A stretch of DNA of 64,000 nucleotides from a virus, in IMG/VR virus record IMGVR_UViG_3300042298_003235, positions 34,484 to 98,483 of that record; one strand, 5' to 3'. Position numbers and translations under genes: made by a program. Shown piece by piece: positions 34,501 through 47,000 of this stretch. The stretch's first letter is position 1. Every line of letters starts with the position of its first letter. The notes under the pieces were generated by a model. It worked only from the letters and a program-made list of their open reading frames with translations. It searched no databases and was not told the origin of the DNA.

Positions 34501-37500
34501 AAAGTAATTGCAGATCACGAACAATTTGTAGGAGCGGCAACTAGATTTTTTGGCCAAACAAATGATTTTGGTTTTTCTCAAAAGGTAATGAAAGCCGTTG
34601 AGAGGGCAAACGCAGACTTATTTAAATTTGGAGAAAGACAAGGAGCAGGAACTGCAGGAGTAAAGGGGCTAAGCGATCTATATACTGCAGAGCAGGTAGT
34701 CAGGTTTGCCCAAGACCTAAAGAGATATGATGCTGGGCTTAAAGCTTTGCCATCTAATGTCCGAAGTTCATTTTCTAGAATTGATCAAATACTTCAGCAG
34801 GGTGAACTATTATCTAGTTCAATGACTGGTTCAAGATCTCCTTCGATCACAACTAGATTAGACGAATTAAAGAGTGAACTTTTTAAATACCTAGGTCAAA
34901 GAAATGCTGCCCTTAAAGGCGGCTCTGGTACGGAACCAATCAACGCAATCAACGATGCGCTTCTAGCTTTGAGGAGATCTGGGCAAATTGGAAAGTCCGA
35001 GTTCCTGGAAGCACAAGGTGCAGCACTAAGTTCGCTTTATAATGCTAGCTCATTTGCAGGATACGCAGCAAAGAACTCAACTGCAAAAAATGCCGCCGCA
35101 GCTATAACTCACACTTTAGATGAAGTAGCTTCTTCGGATAGTATTGCTGGTTTATTTAGGCCTTTTAGCACTTCTGATATAAGTTTGACTACGTCTACTT
35201 TAAGAAAACCAATTGCTAACATTGTCCCTTTCTTGAGGAGATCCTTTGGCACTGCTGATTTTAATCCATCGAATAAAGCAAACGTACTAGGAGGAAACTC
35301 TTCTACGGTCTTCGTACCAACGTTTGGAACTGTATTTAATAAAAATCCTTTTGGGGCCATAGCAAGCGCGCTTGGAATAACAACTTACAATGACCCAGAA
35401 AACTTCTCTAATTTGTCCATGTTCTCTGGACACATGATTGAAAGACTTAATAAAAACTTTGGGACATTAGGTATTGGTCTAGATGTATCAAAATATAAAA
35501 GCCCAATAGATCTTTTTGCAAGAGGGTATGTAGCTAAGAGGGCTCTTCCAATAGTAGCTGGTGCATCCACATTGATGGCTGTTGACAGAACAATAGGGGC
35601 CTATAACCAGCCAAAAGACGCAAACAATGAAAGAGTGTATTCACCATTCTTTACTGGTATAGCAGCAACGGGGTTGATGGAAACACAAGCTGCCGTGTCT
35701 GGTATTATTCCAGGTGGAAAGTCTTACCAGGAAAAAAGAGAAGAGCTAACTACTGGTGATGTTCCGATAAGACAGGGAAGATATTGGCCATTAGGTAACA
35801 CCCCATTTAAAGGTGGAAAAATACAATACTACCGTCCGTCGTGGTATCAAAAGTTTCAAGCTGGCGCTATGTTTACATCCGATACATATGGCAGTCCTGC
35901 AGAAAAAGCTTTGTTCTATAATGATTACTCTCCTTTAAGGCCATTAGATCCATATAGATTTGAAAGAAAACATTACGAAGATAGGCCATACCCTTTAACT
36001 GGTGAATATTTCTCTGGTCCTTTTGGTCCAGCAACTAGCGCACTAAATGCAACAATAGGAAAGATACTTAAGCCACAACTAAGAATGCATAAAGAAGAAG
36101 TTGACGCTGGCTTAGCTAACTATGTTAGGGTCGGGCAATCTGGGGCTTTTGATGCATCTGGTTATGTATCAAATCCAAACGGAGCAGGGCAACTTTTTAA
36201 AGACTACGGTTATACAACATCTATGGGTGGAGTTGGTTACTCCGGAGGTTCATTAGGCACAGGTTCTTCTTCAGTAGCGGCAACAGCATATCCAGAAATA
36301 ATTGCATCTAACCAAAGTAATTCCGTTGCAGGCAACATGTTGTATCAACAAAACGCAAGCTACGGTGCTATGGCTGGTTCACCTTTAGGAACTGCAAATA
36401 GAGATATAACAACTAGAATATCAAATCAAAACAGGATGCTTACAAACGCATCTTATGGCCCACCAAGACAGGCTGGTATAGTACCTCCAAAGATTATACC
36501 AACTGGCAAACCAATCAATTATGGAAGCACTGGATTTCAGCTTAGCGAAACTGGTTATAGAACTCAAGAGTTAGCTGGTATATATGGCTTCATGTTCTCA
36601 TCCGCAAGAGAAGGCTTTGGTTTTGGTAAAGGAGACTTGCAACCACAAAGGTCAGTCCTGCAATCTGCTTCTAGAGCCTATGGAGCAAGTAGATCTTTCT
36701 ACGATCAAAACTTTGGTGGTATGGGTGACGTCCCTTTGCCTGGACAAGGGCCGCTTGGAAACATTGAATTATCAGAAATAACTAGAAGATTTATACCCAA
36801 AGAAAGAAACGACATAGATTATCTAAACCCAATTAGAAACTCTATGGCAGAAAAATATCCGTTTTTACCAGGACCAAATTATTTCACAAATTTTAAAACA
36901 GGTGACCCTTATACTAAGGTGCCAGAAGGAGAACTAAGGCTTCCTGGCGTAGCTTACGAAAGATTCAATACTCCAATTTCAGACGAAACTGGTAGATACG
37001 GAAGAGCAACGCAGTTAAGTATACTCGGAGATGTCGCTCCTTATTCACCGGAATATAGATCTTTAAACAGAAGTATAAACTCACAAATAAACTCTCCAGA
37101 GGAAAGAGCTTCGATTATAGAGACTAGAAAAAAAGTAGAATCTATAACAAAGAGAAAAGAGTTTGACGCCTACAAGTATAAATATAGTTCAGCAGAAGAA
37201 ATGGGCATGGGAGGCACTCAACATACACTGTTAAGAGCTGGCGAGTACTTGTCGCACAGAGACACAATTTTTAACACTAAATTCATGCCGAACAAAACAG
37301 CTGCTGAAGATTATGAAAGAACCAATGTGTACGGTTCTAGTTTCCCTCAATGGCAAGATCCAATAAAAAGCTTCATTAGCCCTATGGTTTATAAAGCAAC
37401 CCAAAGAGGTCCATTATTAGGAGCAACAGTTCTTGGAGCCCTTGGTTCAACTTTTGGTGTGACTCCAAGAGCAAAAATCTTTGCCTCGGCAGTTGGCACA

Positions 37501-38229
37501 GTAACTGGTGGAGCCGCAGGAGCATATGGTTCTATAAGTGAAAGAATAACTGGCGATAGGTTTATACCTAAAGACAGAAAAAAACAAATGGCTCTTGAAG
37601 AGTACACTGACATACTAACATATACAAAAAATATGTCGTTATATTCTCAAGCTCAAAAAGCTGGAGATACAGAGGCAGCTAATAGGTTCAAACAAAGCGC
37701 CAGTAGAACAATGTATGGGGCAGACATTTATGGCGACTCTATAGAAAATCTTTCTTTGTCAGTTCCAAAAAGAAAAAGAGAACATTTTAAAGCCATGATT
37801 GGGGCTCCAGAAGAAGAAAGAGAAAGAATACTTTCAACTGCTCCAAGACTTGAAAGAAGAATATTCCAAGCAGCTTGGGGTATGGATGTAGAAAAGAAAC
37901 CAGACTTGGTTGATTATTTTTCTAAGCATGAATTACCAGATGCTGGCTCAGAAGTTTGGCACCCTAATACAAACATGGAGCATGTAAAAATAAAGATAGG
38001 TCAAAACATGGGTGTAGATTTATCTCAAATGGGTTATTACCCACAACAATTAAAAGAAGCCAACTTAGTAAATCCATCTTATCCAAGCTTTAACCAATCT
38101 TCAAGCCAGGATTCTGTTTTAGAAAAACTTAAAAGAATGATGTTAGACAATGGTTTAACTGGCTCCGTTAGCCCAGTCTACACACCTTATGCAAGTAATA
38201 GTATTGACATGTCAGTAGGCGTTAGATGA
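31507..38229 (+). CDS. Giant tail/virion protein (about 2240 residues), possible tape measure
   Basis: The start is TTG 31507 with GGAGG six bases upstream; longer in-frame upstream sequence would cross a CGG at 31495 that belongs to the ribosome-site region. The N-terminal 70 residues contain a hydrophobic segment (FIATNIATVVATGASAMLV). The middle is long, polar and helix-rich. Further hydrophobic segments lie near ALPIVAGASTLMAVD and LLGATVLGALGSTFGVTP. The C-terminal third is Tyr/Pro/Gly-rich. It follows the tail chaperones, where the tape measure protein is expected, but two more giant proteins follow, so the roles could be divided. It overlaps the next gene by four bases (ATGA). Confidence 0.6.
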   Translation: MIRDKGPLSSLGHGVTSRDIPLDEGETEGPSANSGAIAKRLNGHPFAKFIATNIATVVATGASAMLVKKGGLKLAKTIDDAARATRATGGTSHATRLVESVGELRKVMDTLQGISRSVGEGVDPDYFYKNLVLETAEGGLTTGYSDALKNTRFGMHFSQQEIRDAARGLTSEPAAIWAHRDEVQQRLVGLGRRLPYTLPAMYVTQRGFIDPLFGDNEQKSKVNWYNPVDVVADFAKQSVLNTLSILGPQELAGAATSTAKRALSTKLYSSATTPFQEKLQRRFVDLNTILGEVGNDLVSITDKVIRGSTQFSGAFNRASIAARQDQPEQLQVFKSVRAGVREARERNAPFAQIAKEAFIGRNAEGPGQYGLIDAMPAMRGFRSGFSEFNSRFKIMGQGYDVVTKAITYDKAIAKTKGIQNKGSLGDDVADKLAKSSLGTAIEEIQNQHSSRLSNFASTVEGWMGGKNVYGSRFRKSGSEFYNKLVEKEFRSQVEKHLVNEGASEKGAKLFSTQVQVKNIPVAGKGKDISQIFSIGKDPIFKEGPDFFQELATRAATIKGLQPDSGLSGDVLERALKNANSQFANKEFQKNLTAKINSQWNTLYNENLIGHTQGLFKPQKQAYEAFAGKLSVDQKEYLQRQSADILGIKLLDTNGKRISNDIIKTQLARNGIDANNFSSLKAFLIQNKKMSGPSLSGGFNIFGLKQVGFDEARQKGFFDYLSERQKTILNDVNRQSAINDPISNSIGHSSIEGLYSSRSGKILDTTKLTGTIRSLGNFFASEFEIPIVHISPKSIFGLQQMQEMGKKSPLHFVPGGGVQPFGDMAKQTDADFFIYQTKRSFFRKTKGEVTAYSTDVEGVTTANKLQGYYRPINNLSEGLMARQARYASGLMNPEGEKNPIRSLISDFKEGRPLSLSKRIKSALDIAEDQPSSIPGLLSRFARRKTDIENPTVLASLLGSKTGKATIGKNELTLNTNRVFDAAGKAIEAETTFSVTDQAGKVIADHEQFVGAATRFFGQTNDFGFSQKVMKAVERANADLFKFGERQGAGTAGVKGLSDLYTAEQVVRFAQDLKRYDAGLKALPSNVRSSFSRIDQILQQGELLSSSMTGSRSPSITTRLDELKSELFKYLGQRNAALKGGSGTEPINAINDALLALRRSGQIGKSEFLEAQGAALSSLYNASSFAGYAAKNSTAKNAAAAITHTLDEVASSDSIAGLFRPFSTSDISLTTSTLRKPIANIVPFLRRSFGTADFNPSNKANVLGGNSSTVFVPTFGTVFNKNPFGAIASALGITTYNDPENFSNLSMFSGHMIERLNKNFGTLGIGLDVSKYKSPIDLFARGYVAKRALPIVAGASTLMAVDRTIGAYNQPKDANNERVYSPFFTGIAATGLMETQAAVSGIIPGGKSYQEKREELTTGDVPIRQGRYWPLGNTPFKGGKIQYYRPSWYQKFQAGAMFTSDTYGSPAEKALFYNDYSPLRPLDPYRFERKHYEDRPYPLTGEYFSGPFGPATSALNATIGKILKPQLRMHKEEVDAGLANYVRVGQSGAFDASGYVSNPNGAGQLFKDYGYTTSMGGVGYSGGSLGTGSSSVAATAYPEIIASNQSNSVAGNMLYQQNASYGAMAGSPLGTANRDITTRISNQNRMLTNASYGPPRQAGIVPPKIIPTGKPINYGSTGFQLSETGYRTQELAGIYGFMFSSAREGFGFGKGDLQPQRSVLQSASRAYGASRSFYDQNFGGMGDVPLPGQGPLGNIELSEITRRFIPKERNDIDYLNPIRNSMAEKYPFLPGPNYFTNFKTGDPYTKVPEGELRLPGVAYERFNTPISDETGRYGRATQLSILGDVAPYSPEYRSLNRSINSQINSPEERASIIETRKKVESITKRKEFDAYKYKYSSAEEMGMGGTQHTLLRAGEYLSHRDTIFNTKFMPNKTAAEDYERTNVYGSSFPQWQDPIKSFISPMVYKATQRGPLLGATVLGALGSTFGVTPRAKIFASAVGTVTGGAAGAYGSISERITGDRFIPKDRKKQMALEEYTDILTYTKNMSLYSQAQKAGDTEAANRFKQSASRTMYGADIYGDSIENLSLSVPKRKREHFKAMIGAPEEERERILSTAPRLERRIFQAAWGMDVEKKPDLVDYFSKHELPDAGSEVWHPNTNMEHVKIKIGQNMGVDLSQMGYYPQQLKEANLVNPSYPSFNQSSSQDSVLEKLKRMMLDNGLTGSVSPVYTPYASNSIDMSVGVR

Positions 38230-41200
38230 GGAATATAAATATAGGCAAACCAATGGAGATGTCTTTAAATATACAAGACGTCTTAGCCAGTATATCGCGC
38301 ATCTCACCTACTGCTGCATCTAGAGTAGCAGACCCTAGAAATTTATTAAACAAACTATTATCAGCAACAATGTATGGTAGCAGTAATGTTATAAAAATTG
38401 GTGGCGCAGACGAAGATATCACAGATGCGTCTGGTGCTGTTATAGGGTCAAGATTCCGACCATCATTTATATTCAATGTCACTGGAGAAGAAACAGAGGA
38501 CTTTGGAGAAGCCATGAACAAAGCTGCAGAAATGGGCATTGTTAACTACACTAGACTTTCAAAAGATCCATCACGAGCAGTTGGTAGACAGTTTAACTTT
38601 GGTGAACTTGTGCAAGAAAACAAAACAATAAACAGCATGCTGAAAAGAGCAAAGCTTAATCCAACATCAGCTGAAGCAAGAAGCTTAAGAGAAGCAGGCT
38701 TGGGTAAATTAATTGATGACCTAGAGCTAACTACAATAAGAGGTAGAACAGTTATAAAAAATCCATTTGAGATTACCTCAATGGCTTTGAAGACTGCATT
38801 CACTGGCGACACTATGTCGGATGCTCTAGCTAGAGTTAGGGGCGATGATGGCCTGTTCAAGGGCATGGTTGTACCTGGAGACGATGGGTTCCAAATACTG
38901 AAGTTTGGACTTCCAGGTATGGATTTAAATGAAAAAGAAATAGCTGCGTTAAAATCTTTAATGAATACTGGGCAATTACAAAAGAGCACCCTAATAGAAG
39001 CTTTAAAAAAGGGAGAGGGTGGGCTAGAAAAGCAACTGGGTAAAGTTGGAAAGCGTCAAAAAACATTTGCATCTGCAAGGCAAATTTCGATATCTGGAGT
39101 AGGCATAACTGGTGGGTCAGGTGCTACTGGATTCCTAGGTGGTGTTGGCACACTAGAAGAAGCCATAGAGGCTTCAGACACTAGGGCACAAGCTTTGATG
39201 GCGGCTTTATCTGGTAAGGTTTCTGGAAAATTAAAGACTGATTTAGAAACAGCTTTTAGCGGCGTTGGTCATAAATTTTATGGAAACTTTGGTTTATCAA
39301 AAGCAGCAGGTGATGAAATTCTTGATATGGTTTTTGATCCAAGCGATCCAGGATCGGCGGTAGCGTATTCACAAATGGCAAAGATGATGAGGAGAGCAAT
39401 CGCAACAGCAGGTCCAGATGGAAACGTTACAAAAGAATTTGAAAAATTAGTTAAAGCGCTGCCTGGTACAAGGCAAGCGTTTAAAAATCAAATATCAGCT
39501 ACATTATCCGGACTTGAAACGTCTGTTGACGGTGCATTTTATATAAATAGAAAATACCTAGAAAGAACAGTTCAAGATTGGAGTGCAACGGTATTAAATC
39601 ATGAAAGAAATATGGCTAGCGGCGTTGTGATGGGAGAAAACGCACAAGAAGCATATTTATCATTGAGGCAACAGTTAAGAACAATTGGGCAAGAGGTTAC
39701 CGATAAAACAGGGAAAGTTATTGGCCATAGATTAAAAGATAATATAGAATCTTATGACTTCTCTGGAAGAACTGGATTCCATAATACTCTAGGCGAACGT
39801 AAACTAATAAAAGGTAGAATGTATGTATCAGACGATCTGCCTGATGACATTGGATTTTTAACCCCTGACATTATGATCAAATCAGAAACTGGATTTGAAG
39901 AATTTATAAACTTTGATATAACTGGAGGTGGCAAACGACCACCCGACGCCATTGCACCAGACTTCCAGATGGCAGTTTTTCATAGTGGAGAATTTTTAGA
40001 AACAGCTCCAGATGGGTCTAGGGTTGTTCCTGCTGTGACTAGAAGATATCAACAAGAGCTACAAGCAGAACTTGAACAGATAACAAGAACAGGTATCATA
40101 CCAGCTAATGTAAGACAAAGATTAATTCAGGACATGGAGTCAAATTCGGTAGACGAATTTATGGCAATTTACCAACCTCATAAAATTGGATCTAAAGAAA
40201 AAAACAAAGAGATGGTTAGAAAAATAAATAACGCTATCTTAGAAAATAACGTTACTGACGTAGACACTATTGCGGCAATAAGTAATTATTATAGAAATCA
40301 AATGTTTAGCCAAAAGACTACCGGTCAAGGCATCAAGCAAAGAACTGTAAGAATACCCAACATGCCGGATTTGCAAAGATACAACATAGAGTCAGAGGCT
40401 AGCCGTTTAATGGGACAGCCAAACGAAGCGCGAATGTTAACTGGATCTAGAGGGTTTGCTAAGTCAAAGATAATGGATGAATCAGGTGCGCTAGTTGATT
40501 TAGAGTTAATGACTACACGAGCACATCAACACAGCCTTTTGTTTAGCGGAAGAGCATCGGTTGAGTACCAAGCAGCATTAGGAGGATTCGACTTTGACGA
40601 CAAGGGAATGCCGATACTAAAAAGTTACCAAGACTATTCATCTGGCACTCCAAAGAAAAAATTAGCTTTATTTACCACAAGACAACCAACTGGCCCTATG
40701 GAATACGTTGTCCAAGATTTCTTAAAAGATCAAGAAACTCTTAATGAAATTTTTGGTCATAATAAATCTTTTATGGCTGGTTTAGAAGAAATTGCTACTA
40801 GCGGCGATACTGAGGCTATGGAACTTTTAGAATACATGAGGATGGTTCCTGATTCAACTAATGCAAAAAGGTTTTCGTCTTTGCATAGAAAATACGCTGG
40901 TGTTGGAGTCACTGGCAAAGATATAGCCGCTGGAAGATTCTTTGGTTCTGGTGATTCAACCCTGCTTGATGCAAGCAACTCATATTTCTCTCAAGGGCAA
41001 GACCAGGCAACTAGGGTTATAGAATCGGTTTATCAGCACTTGCGGAAGCGGAGTTACCGAGCTTAGCAACCCAGTCCTAAGAGCTATGGCAGTTACAAAG
41101 TCTGGAGGTCATTTAGCTTTGACGCCAGAGGTTATGAGAAAATTAGCTCCAGCAGACCAGTTAGAGTTTGCTCCAGCTTACTTCCAAGGCCAATTTATGA

Positions 41201-43554
41201 AGCTTATTCCTGAATCATCAGCATCTCTTTTTACGGAGGCTGACAGAATAGGGATAGCAGATGCTATGACAAGAACTGGTGCAGCTTCAACGGCTGAGAT
41301 CAATGAGCTTATAGCAAAAACTGGAGACATTTATGATCTTGACGACAATCTCTTTAGACAAAGATTAGGTGGAATACTAGAAAGAAATAATGTTGCTGGC
41401 AAAGAAGGAATCTTTGCTGCAATAGAAGCAGAGTTGAGCCCGTATAAAAATAGGATTCTTGCTCCAGAAAAAAGTGACAATATAGGTGGGTACATAAACA
41501 AGTTGATGGTTCTTGGTTCCACAATGGAACAACAAGACGATATATTAAAGAGTTTAGATGAAGCTGGTGGCGTACAAGCCTCGTTAGCAAATATCATCAG
41601 AGCAAAGACTATGACAGGTTTACTTGCCCCGTCGGATGCTGTCGACGTGGCAGTGCAAGCTGGCTCTCTTTCTATTAAAGGTTTAGACATCGTCAACTCG
41701 CCCGCAGTAAGAGATGCGTTCATCCAAGGAACGGCAGCTGCACTAGAAGCTATACAACAAACTGCGGACGTGGACCAAATAGCAGCTGCACTTGATGGCT
41801 TAATAATAGGTGATCTTGATTCAGCAGGAGCGCACGTTCTAACTCAAGCAGGCAGAAGAATGGGCATGCAAAGAGCTGCTAAAGAAGCTCTAGGTCTTGA
41901 TATGGAAAACCTTGGTTTAGACTCAGCTTTGTTTGACTTAAAGCTAGCTACAAACAAAGAAGCACAAGAATTAATATTACAAGGCATGCAGCAAGGCGCA
42001 ACAGATCTTTTAGGTGAAAGCTTGTTTACCGATGCTCAAAAAGATTCAATACGAGCAACTAGCGAAAGATTCCAAGAACAAGGAGTAGCAGGCCTAAGAG
42101 ACGAAATAGTTTTAGCTGGAAATAGCAAATATAGATCAGCAAGTATTTTAATAAATGCAGCCGAGACGTCTAGCGCAATGATAGCAAGTAGCCAAAGAGA
42201 ATTGTTTAAGTCTTTAAACCCAACTGAAATTGATGCGTTTTACTTTAGAAGACAAAGTGACATAATGCCTAGACAGCTAGAAGAAGCTGGTAATGAACTA
42301 GTTTCAGAATTTTTAAATGACGCTGGAAAAATAGACTCAATGCTAAGAGAGCCTGGTTATCAGGCAACTCAAGAAGCTAAAAGTAGAGAAAGTATTTTCA
42401 AAATCAAGATGGGTGAAAAATATGAAACCTTAATAAAAGAAGAAACAGAAAGATTAAGGACTGAAGGTTTTACTGAAATAGATGAGCTAGATGTTGCTGA
42501 TGCAATTGAAAGATCGCAAAGGTCTATGAAAACCGGAAAAAATAGAATGAGTACTCTATTGGGTTCAGAGACAGAAGAGGGTGGATACTTAGCTGATCTT
42601 TTCAACAGGGCAGACGTTCGAAGAAAATACTCAATGATAACTTCATCTAGTGGCTTTGAATCTTCCGACACTTATAGATTAAGCCAAGTGATGGATAGAG
42701 CCTTGTCAATGACTACTCCAACTCATAGGGCAAGTCTAGAGGATTCCTTTGATGAAACAGCAAAACTACAAAAGTTTTTAATTGGTTTAGCAGATAGGCC
42801 TAGTGGGCCAAAAGGAACACTCAGAGGCCCTGCAGCAAGAGGTGTTGGATTAGACGAACTAGTCGATGGCATAATGAGCCCAGATGAGTATCGTACTATA
42901 ACCGGTCTTATTAAAATGGGTGACCAAGATCCGGTAGGCGTTATCGACGATGCCGTTACAAGAGATATGTCAGCCGTAAGTCATACTCTTGGAGAACTTA
43001 GGACTTTAGCTGAAGCAAGAAAGCTTGGTTTTGAAGCTAGGTATGCAGATACAGCAACAGGCAAGGTAACTATACCTAAGCTTATCAATACTTTGACTGG
43101 TGGAGCCGGTGCTGCTACAACACCAGTATCTGGTCCTGGGTATAAAAGAATAACAGAATTATTTAAAGATGGAACCATCAAAAACTTGATGGACAAACCT
43201 TATATAAAACCTGCTGCAATTGGAACTGCTGCGTTAGCAGTTTTTGGTTTTGTTTATTCCGCAAACAAAGATAGATCCGTAGAAGATATGCAAGGGCCAC
43301 CGCTTCTACCGGGAGGGAGTGCCTATGAATCAGCCTACCCAGGTAACACTCTCAACATGCCTCCACCACAAAACTTGTTACCTTCTGGCCAAAATGGCGT
43401 TACATATAGAGTTAACGCTTCTGGGAGCTATGCCGATGCACAAAAATTCTCTGAAGCAGCTGGTGGTCTTACTTCGGACTTTTCTACTTCTTATTACGGT
43501 GGCGCTCGAGACGCATCTGCTAACCCATACAGCGAAATTGTTAGTTCATTTTAA
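38226..43554 (+). CDS. Giant tail/virion protein (about 1775 residues); needs +1 shift at CGGA
   Basis: ATG 38226 overlaps the previous stop. The frame runs 939 codons to CGG at 41043, after which the unshifted frame ends at TAG within ten codons. Reading CGGA (41043-41046) as one residue continues SGVTELSNPVLRAMAVTKSGGHLALTPEVMRKLAPADQ and stays open for 835 codons. A second CGG at 41049 is in frame only if the first is not shifted. The whole is helix-rich with no enzyme motif; the C-terminal part has a hydrophobic stretch (AAIGTAALAVFGFVYSA). ATG 41086 could start a separate protein, but open sequence continues without break from the shift point. Confidence 0.7.
41043..41046 (+). other. CGGA +1 recoding site (giant protein)
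   Basis: Context CAC TTG CGGA AGC GGA GTT. The first of two nearby CGG triplets is decoded as four bases; the second (41049-41051) then falls out of frame, as the rule requires. Confidence 0.82.
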
Positions 43555-43563
43555 GGATGTTAT

Positions 43564-44034
43564 ATGATTTTTGATGCAGGGTACCAAAACAAAACATTAA
43601 GCGAAGCCGGCAAGACACCTAAAGATACATCTCCAAGATTAGAGCAGGCTAATAGACAATCCAAAGATGTTTCAGCAAGCAAGGGGGACGGAGATAGCTC
43701 CGTTAATAAAGGCAAAAGAAGAATAAACCAATCATCTAGCACAGTAATACAGCACGGTAGACCATCCTACGAAGGTTTAATGAGCTCGTCTTCGGCTCAC
43801 ATAACAATGAACAATTCTGGATATCTAAACAAGAACATGCAGACCAGTAGATACTCAGAAAATGCAGTACAAAAGCAAACAATGTCAAGAGATATGGGTA
43901 GTATACCCTCGATTAGTTCGTTAACTTCTGGTATAATGTCTAGAGGAAATAATTCTAACTATAGTGGTTTTACTTCATTGGGTTCTTCTAGTGATAGAAT
44001 TTCTAAAGTTATTAGAAATAATAATTTAGTTTAA
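43564..44034 (+). CDS. Unknown virion-region protein
   Basis: 156 residues; AAGGAT lies before ATG 43564. It is low-complexity and rich in Ser, Asn, Lys and Gly, with few hydrophobic runs, so it is probably disordered. The C-terminus GFTSLGSSSDRISKVIRNNNLV may be a docking helix. It lies between two giant genes, 9 bases after one and 11 before the other, and so is likely co-expressed as a small adaptor. Not recognised. Confidence 0.6.
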   Translation: MIFDAGYQNKTLSEAGKTPKDTSPRLEQANRQSKDVSASKGDGDSSVNKGKRRINQSSSTVIQHGRPSYEGLMSSSSAHITMNNSGYLNKNMQTSRYSENAVQKQTMSRDMGSIPSISSLTSGIMSRGNNSNYSGFTSLGSSSDRISKVIRNNNLV

Positions 44035-44045
44035 AGGTATGGAAA

Positions 44046-47000
44046 ATGTCTAAAGAAAATACTATTTCTAAAACAGATTTTGAGCAATGGTTTGAAACTT
44101 ATCTTGCTACATTAGTTACCCCTATTGCAACTTCAGACGGAAGTCTTGTAAGAAGTCCTTTAGAGACCGACATTATACCAAAAGACATTAACGATATAAT
44201 TCAAGCCAGCAACAATAGTGCCATAAACAATCCTTCAATGATTGCTCAGCAATGGGTAAGGGAATCCTACCTAAACCCTATGATGCAAGCAAGGGAAAGC
44301 TTATTTGCTATTGGGGCTGTTCGAGAGACGATTCTAATGAAGCCTGGGACTAAGTCGATACCTGCAAACAAAGCAGATCTTTCTGGCTATAAGCAAGATG
44401 GCCAAACTTACTACGCCTTTAGAGACGAGGCTATAAATAGAAAAACTTTAACAGATCCAAAAGATTTTTTTGAGATAATAAAACCAGGTCAGGGCTTTGA
44501 TAAAATAGAATCTCAAGGCGACAGAGGCATTCTATTTAAAAATCTTTATTTTAAATTAGTTGAAAAAGGATTAATTGATTTATTATTTTTTAAAAATCAA
44601 ATCCAAGTTTTTGCACAAAAAAGGTATATTAATAAATCTACACTAGAAAAAAGTGCGCTCAATGCTTCGTCGCCTCTTGGTGAGGATCTGCAGTGGTTGA
44701 CTATTTTATCAAGGGTCTATAACACACTTTTACTAGACCCTATATTGGCTTGGCAAATGAATGAATATTTTCCAGGTGTTTCACAATTCTTATTTAATGC
44801 GTTAGCAGCAACTGCAGACTATAGTAATAATGGCGCAGGCGGCAGTATCGATGACCCATTAAATGACCCAATCAAGGTAGCCAAGATGCTGTTTGAGTCT
44901 TTTGGTACCGATGAAGAGGGTAACGCTATATTCAAGCCGGCATGGACTTTGATAAACACAGGACTCAGGATACAACAAGCCTTAGATCAGTTCCCTGTTA
45001 GGGCAAATATACCACCAAGAACGCCAGATGTTTTCCATCTTAGGATTGGAGCTTCAAACTTTTACGTACCACCAGTTTCCATATCTGTTAACAGTGCTTT
45101 CAAGGCTGGATCTTTGACTGGTGGTGCAATTAGACAGAAGAATAGCCCTAAGTTTAACGCCGGGTATAAAGAAACATCAATAAATCTTAGACTTTATTTC
45201 CCTAATTATGAAGAAATCTGGGGCATATCAATCACTGATGCATCAAATATAGATTTAACTAAAGATTTTAATATAGATTTTTCTACAGACAGTGAAGACA
45301 AAATAGATAAGTTTCTATCTTCTCTTCGAGGCTTAGTTGCGACATTTAAAACTTCTCCGATAATCCCGATAAAGAATCATTATATAAATAATGTTCATGG
45401 TATAACCGGAGTTGCCTTAACTAACATGAGCGTATCTACTATACCTAGCTACCCATTCTGCTTGATAGTTGACTTAGAAATGTTAAGCTATAACCACAAA
45501 CCGTTTTTGCCGATGATAAAAGACTTTAACCAAGCAGTGCATTGGGGCAAGTACAGGCACTATATGGGTAGAGCCGCTAAGCAGCTTGATGATTATGTAA
45601 GCAAGGACTTCTTAGTAAGACCGCTTGGACAAATTACGGCGCAAGAGCCAGTAGACATCGACGGCAAGAGCCCAACGGCACAGATCCGCGAGATGGATAA
45701 TTGGTTGACGAATAGGTACAACGAAGACCTGGAAAAGACAGACAAAGACACAGCTAACGATTCAGCCAAGATTATTGATTCTGTACTAACAACAAACATA
45801 ATTCAAGATTGGACTACTGGAAATAACATATCGATATTCATGCCAGAAAGAGTACAGTCAAAAATATTTACTCCAGACATTAGCACTTTTAGAAGCAACC
45901 AAGAAAAAATATTAAATGATACTGGAAGAAACATATGGAATGGCGTACTTTATAGACTAGGTATTGACATCAATGAAACTGGTTATGGAAGGGATCTTGA
46001 TTCAGTTATTAATACTTCTCAAGATTCATCTTACCCTCCTTCTTTAAAGAGAAAAGTTAACACAGCAATAGATATATTATTGTCTGGTCAAACACAAGAC
46101 ACAATAAATGAAAAAGTTTACAATTATCTAGCAGTGGTCTGGATGCTTAAAAACCCAAAGGTGTATACAACTCCTGGAGGCGTAGATTATATACTAAAGA
46201 AATCTACTGTTGTTCCTTCTGACGACATAACTGGTTGGGTTATAGGCTCTAAGACAGAAGAAAATTCTAGCGTCAATTTAAGATACGTGCGTGGATACCT
46301 TGAGCAGCAGGCTAATGGTAGTAATGGATTATTAAATCAGCTCATAGAAGAGCTGGTGTTGCAAAGAATTGGGACCTCTAATCCTAGCGAACAAGCAAAA
46401 GAAGCTATAAGACAACAGGTAAAAGAAGAACTCAAAAAGGGTTTCAATCAGACTCTATATGAACGCTTTTTTATGTCTGGACCTATAAGAGAATTTATCG
46501 AATCAGCTAACAAAAAAGAAGCAAACTTTAAAGAGTGGGAAGTCCCTATGATCCAAGTTGATTTGGATCAAGAAAAAGTTATAGTAGATGGGGTAAGCGT
46601 TAGCATCGGAAACAATGTAACTAAGATGCAAATACAAATGCAAGAAGAGCCAACCTACCAACACATAGGTGGCAAAGATACTTACATTAATATATCAATG
46701 ACTGTCTTCGGTGAATCGGAACTTATAAAAATAAGAAATATCTTTGAGCATATTAACGGCCTAGCAAGACTAGAGCATGCCGCAGGTGTTATAGGATTCC
46801 TTGGTATAAAAAATATCATCACTGCCTTGTGTGGTGTCAAGTATGTCCTTCCGTTAAAGTACAATGTTGATACAATACCTAATTTTCCTCATGTGTATAA
46901 GGTCAACTTAACTTTAGTCGATTTTGATATTTTTCAACAAAAACGAGAAAAACTTTCTTCTGAACAACAACAAAAGTTTGTTGACGAATTTGGCACAAAG

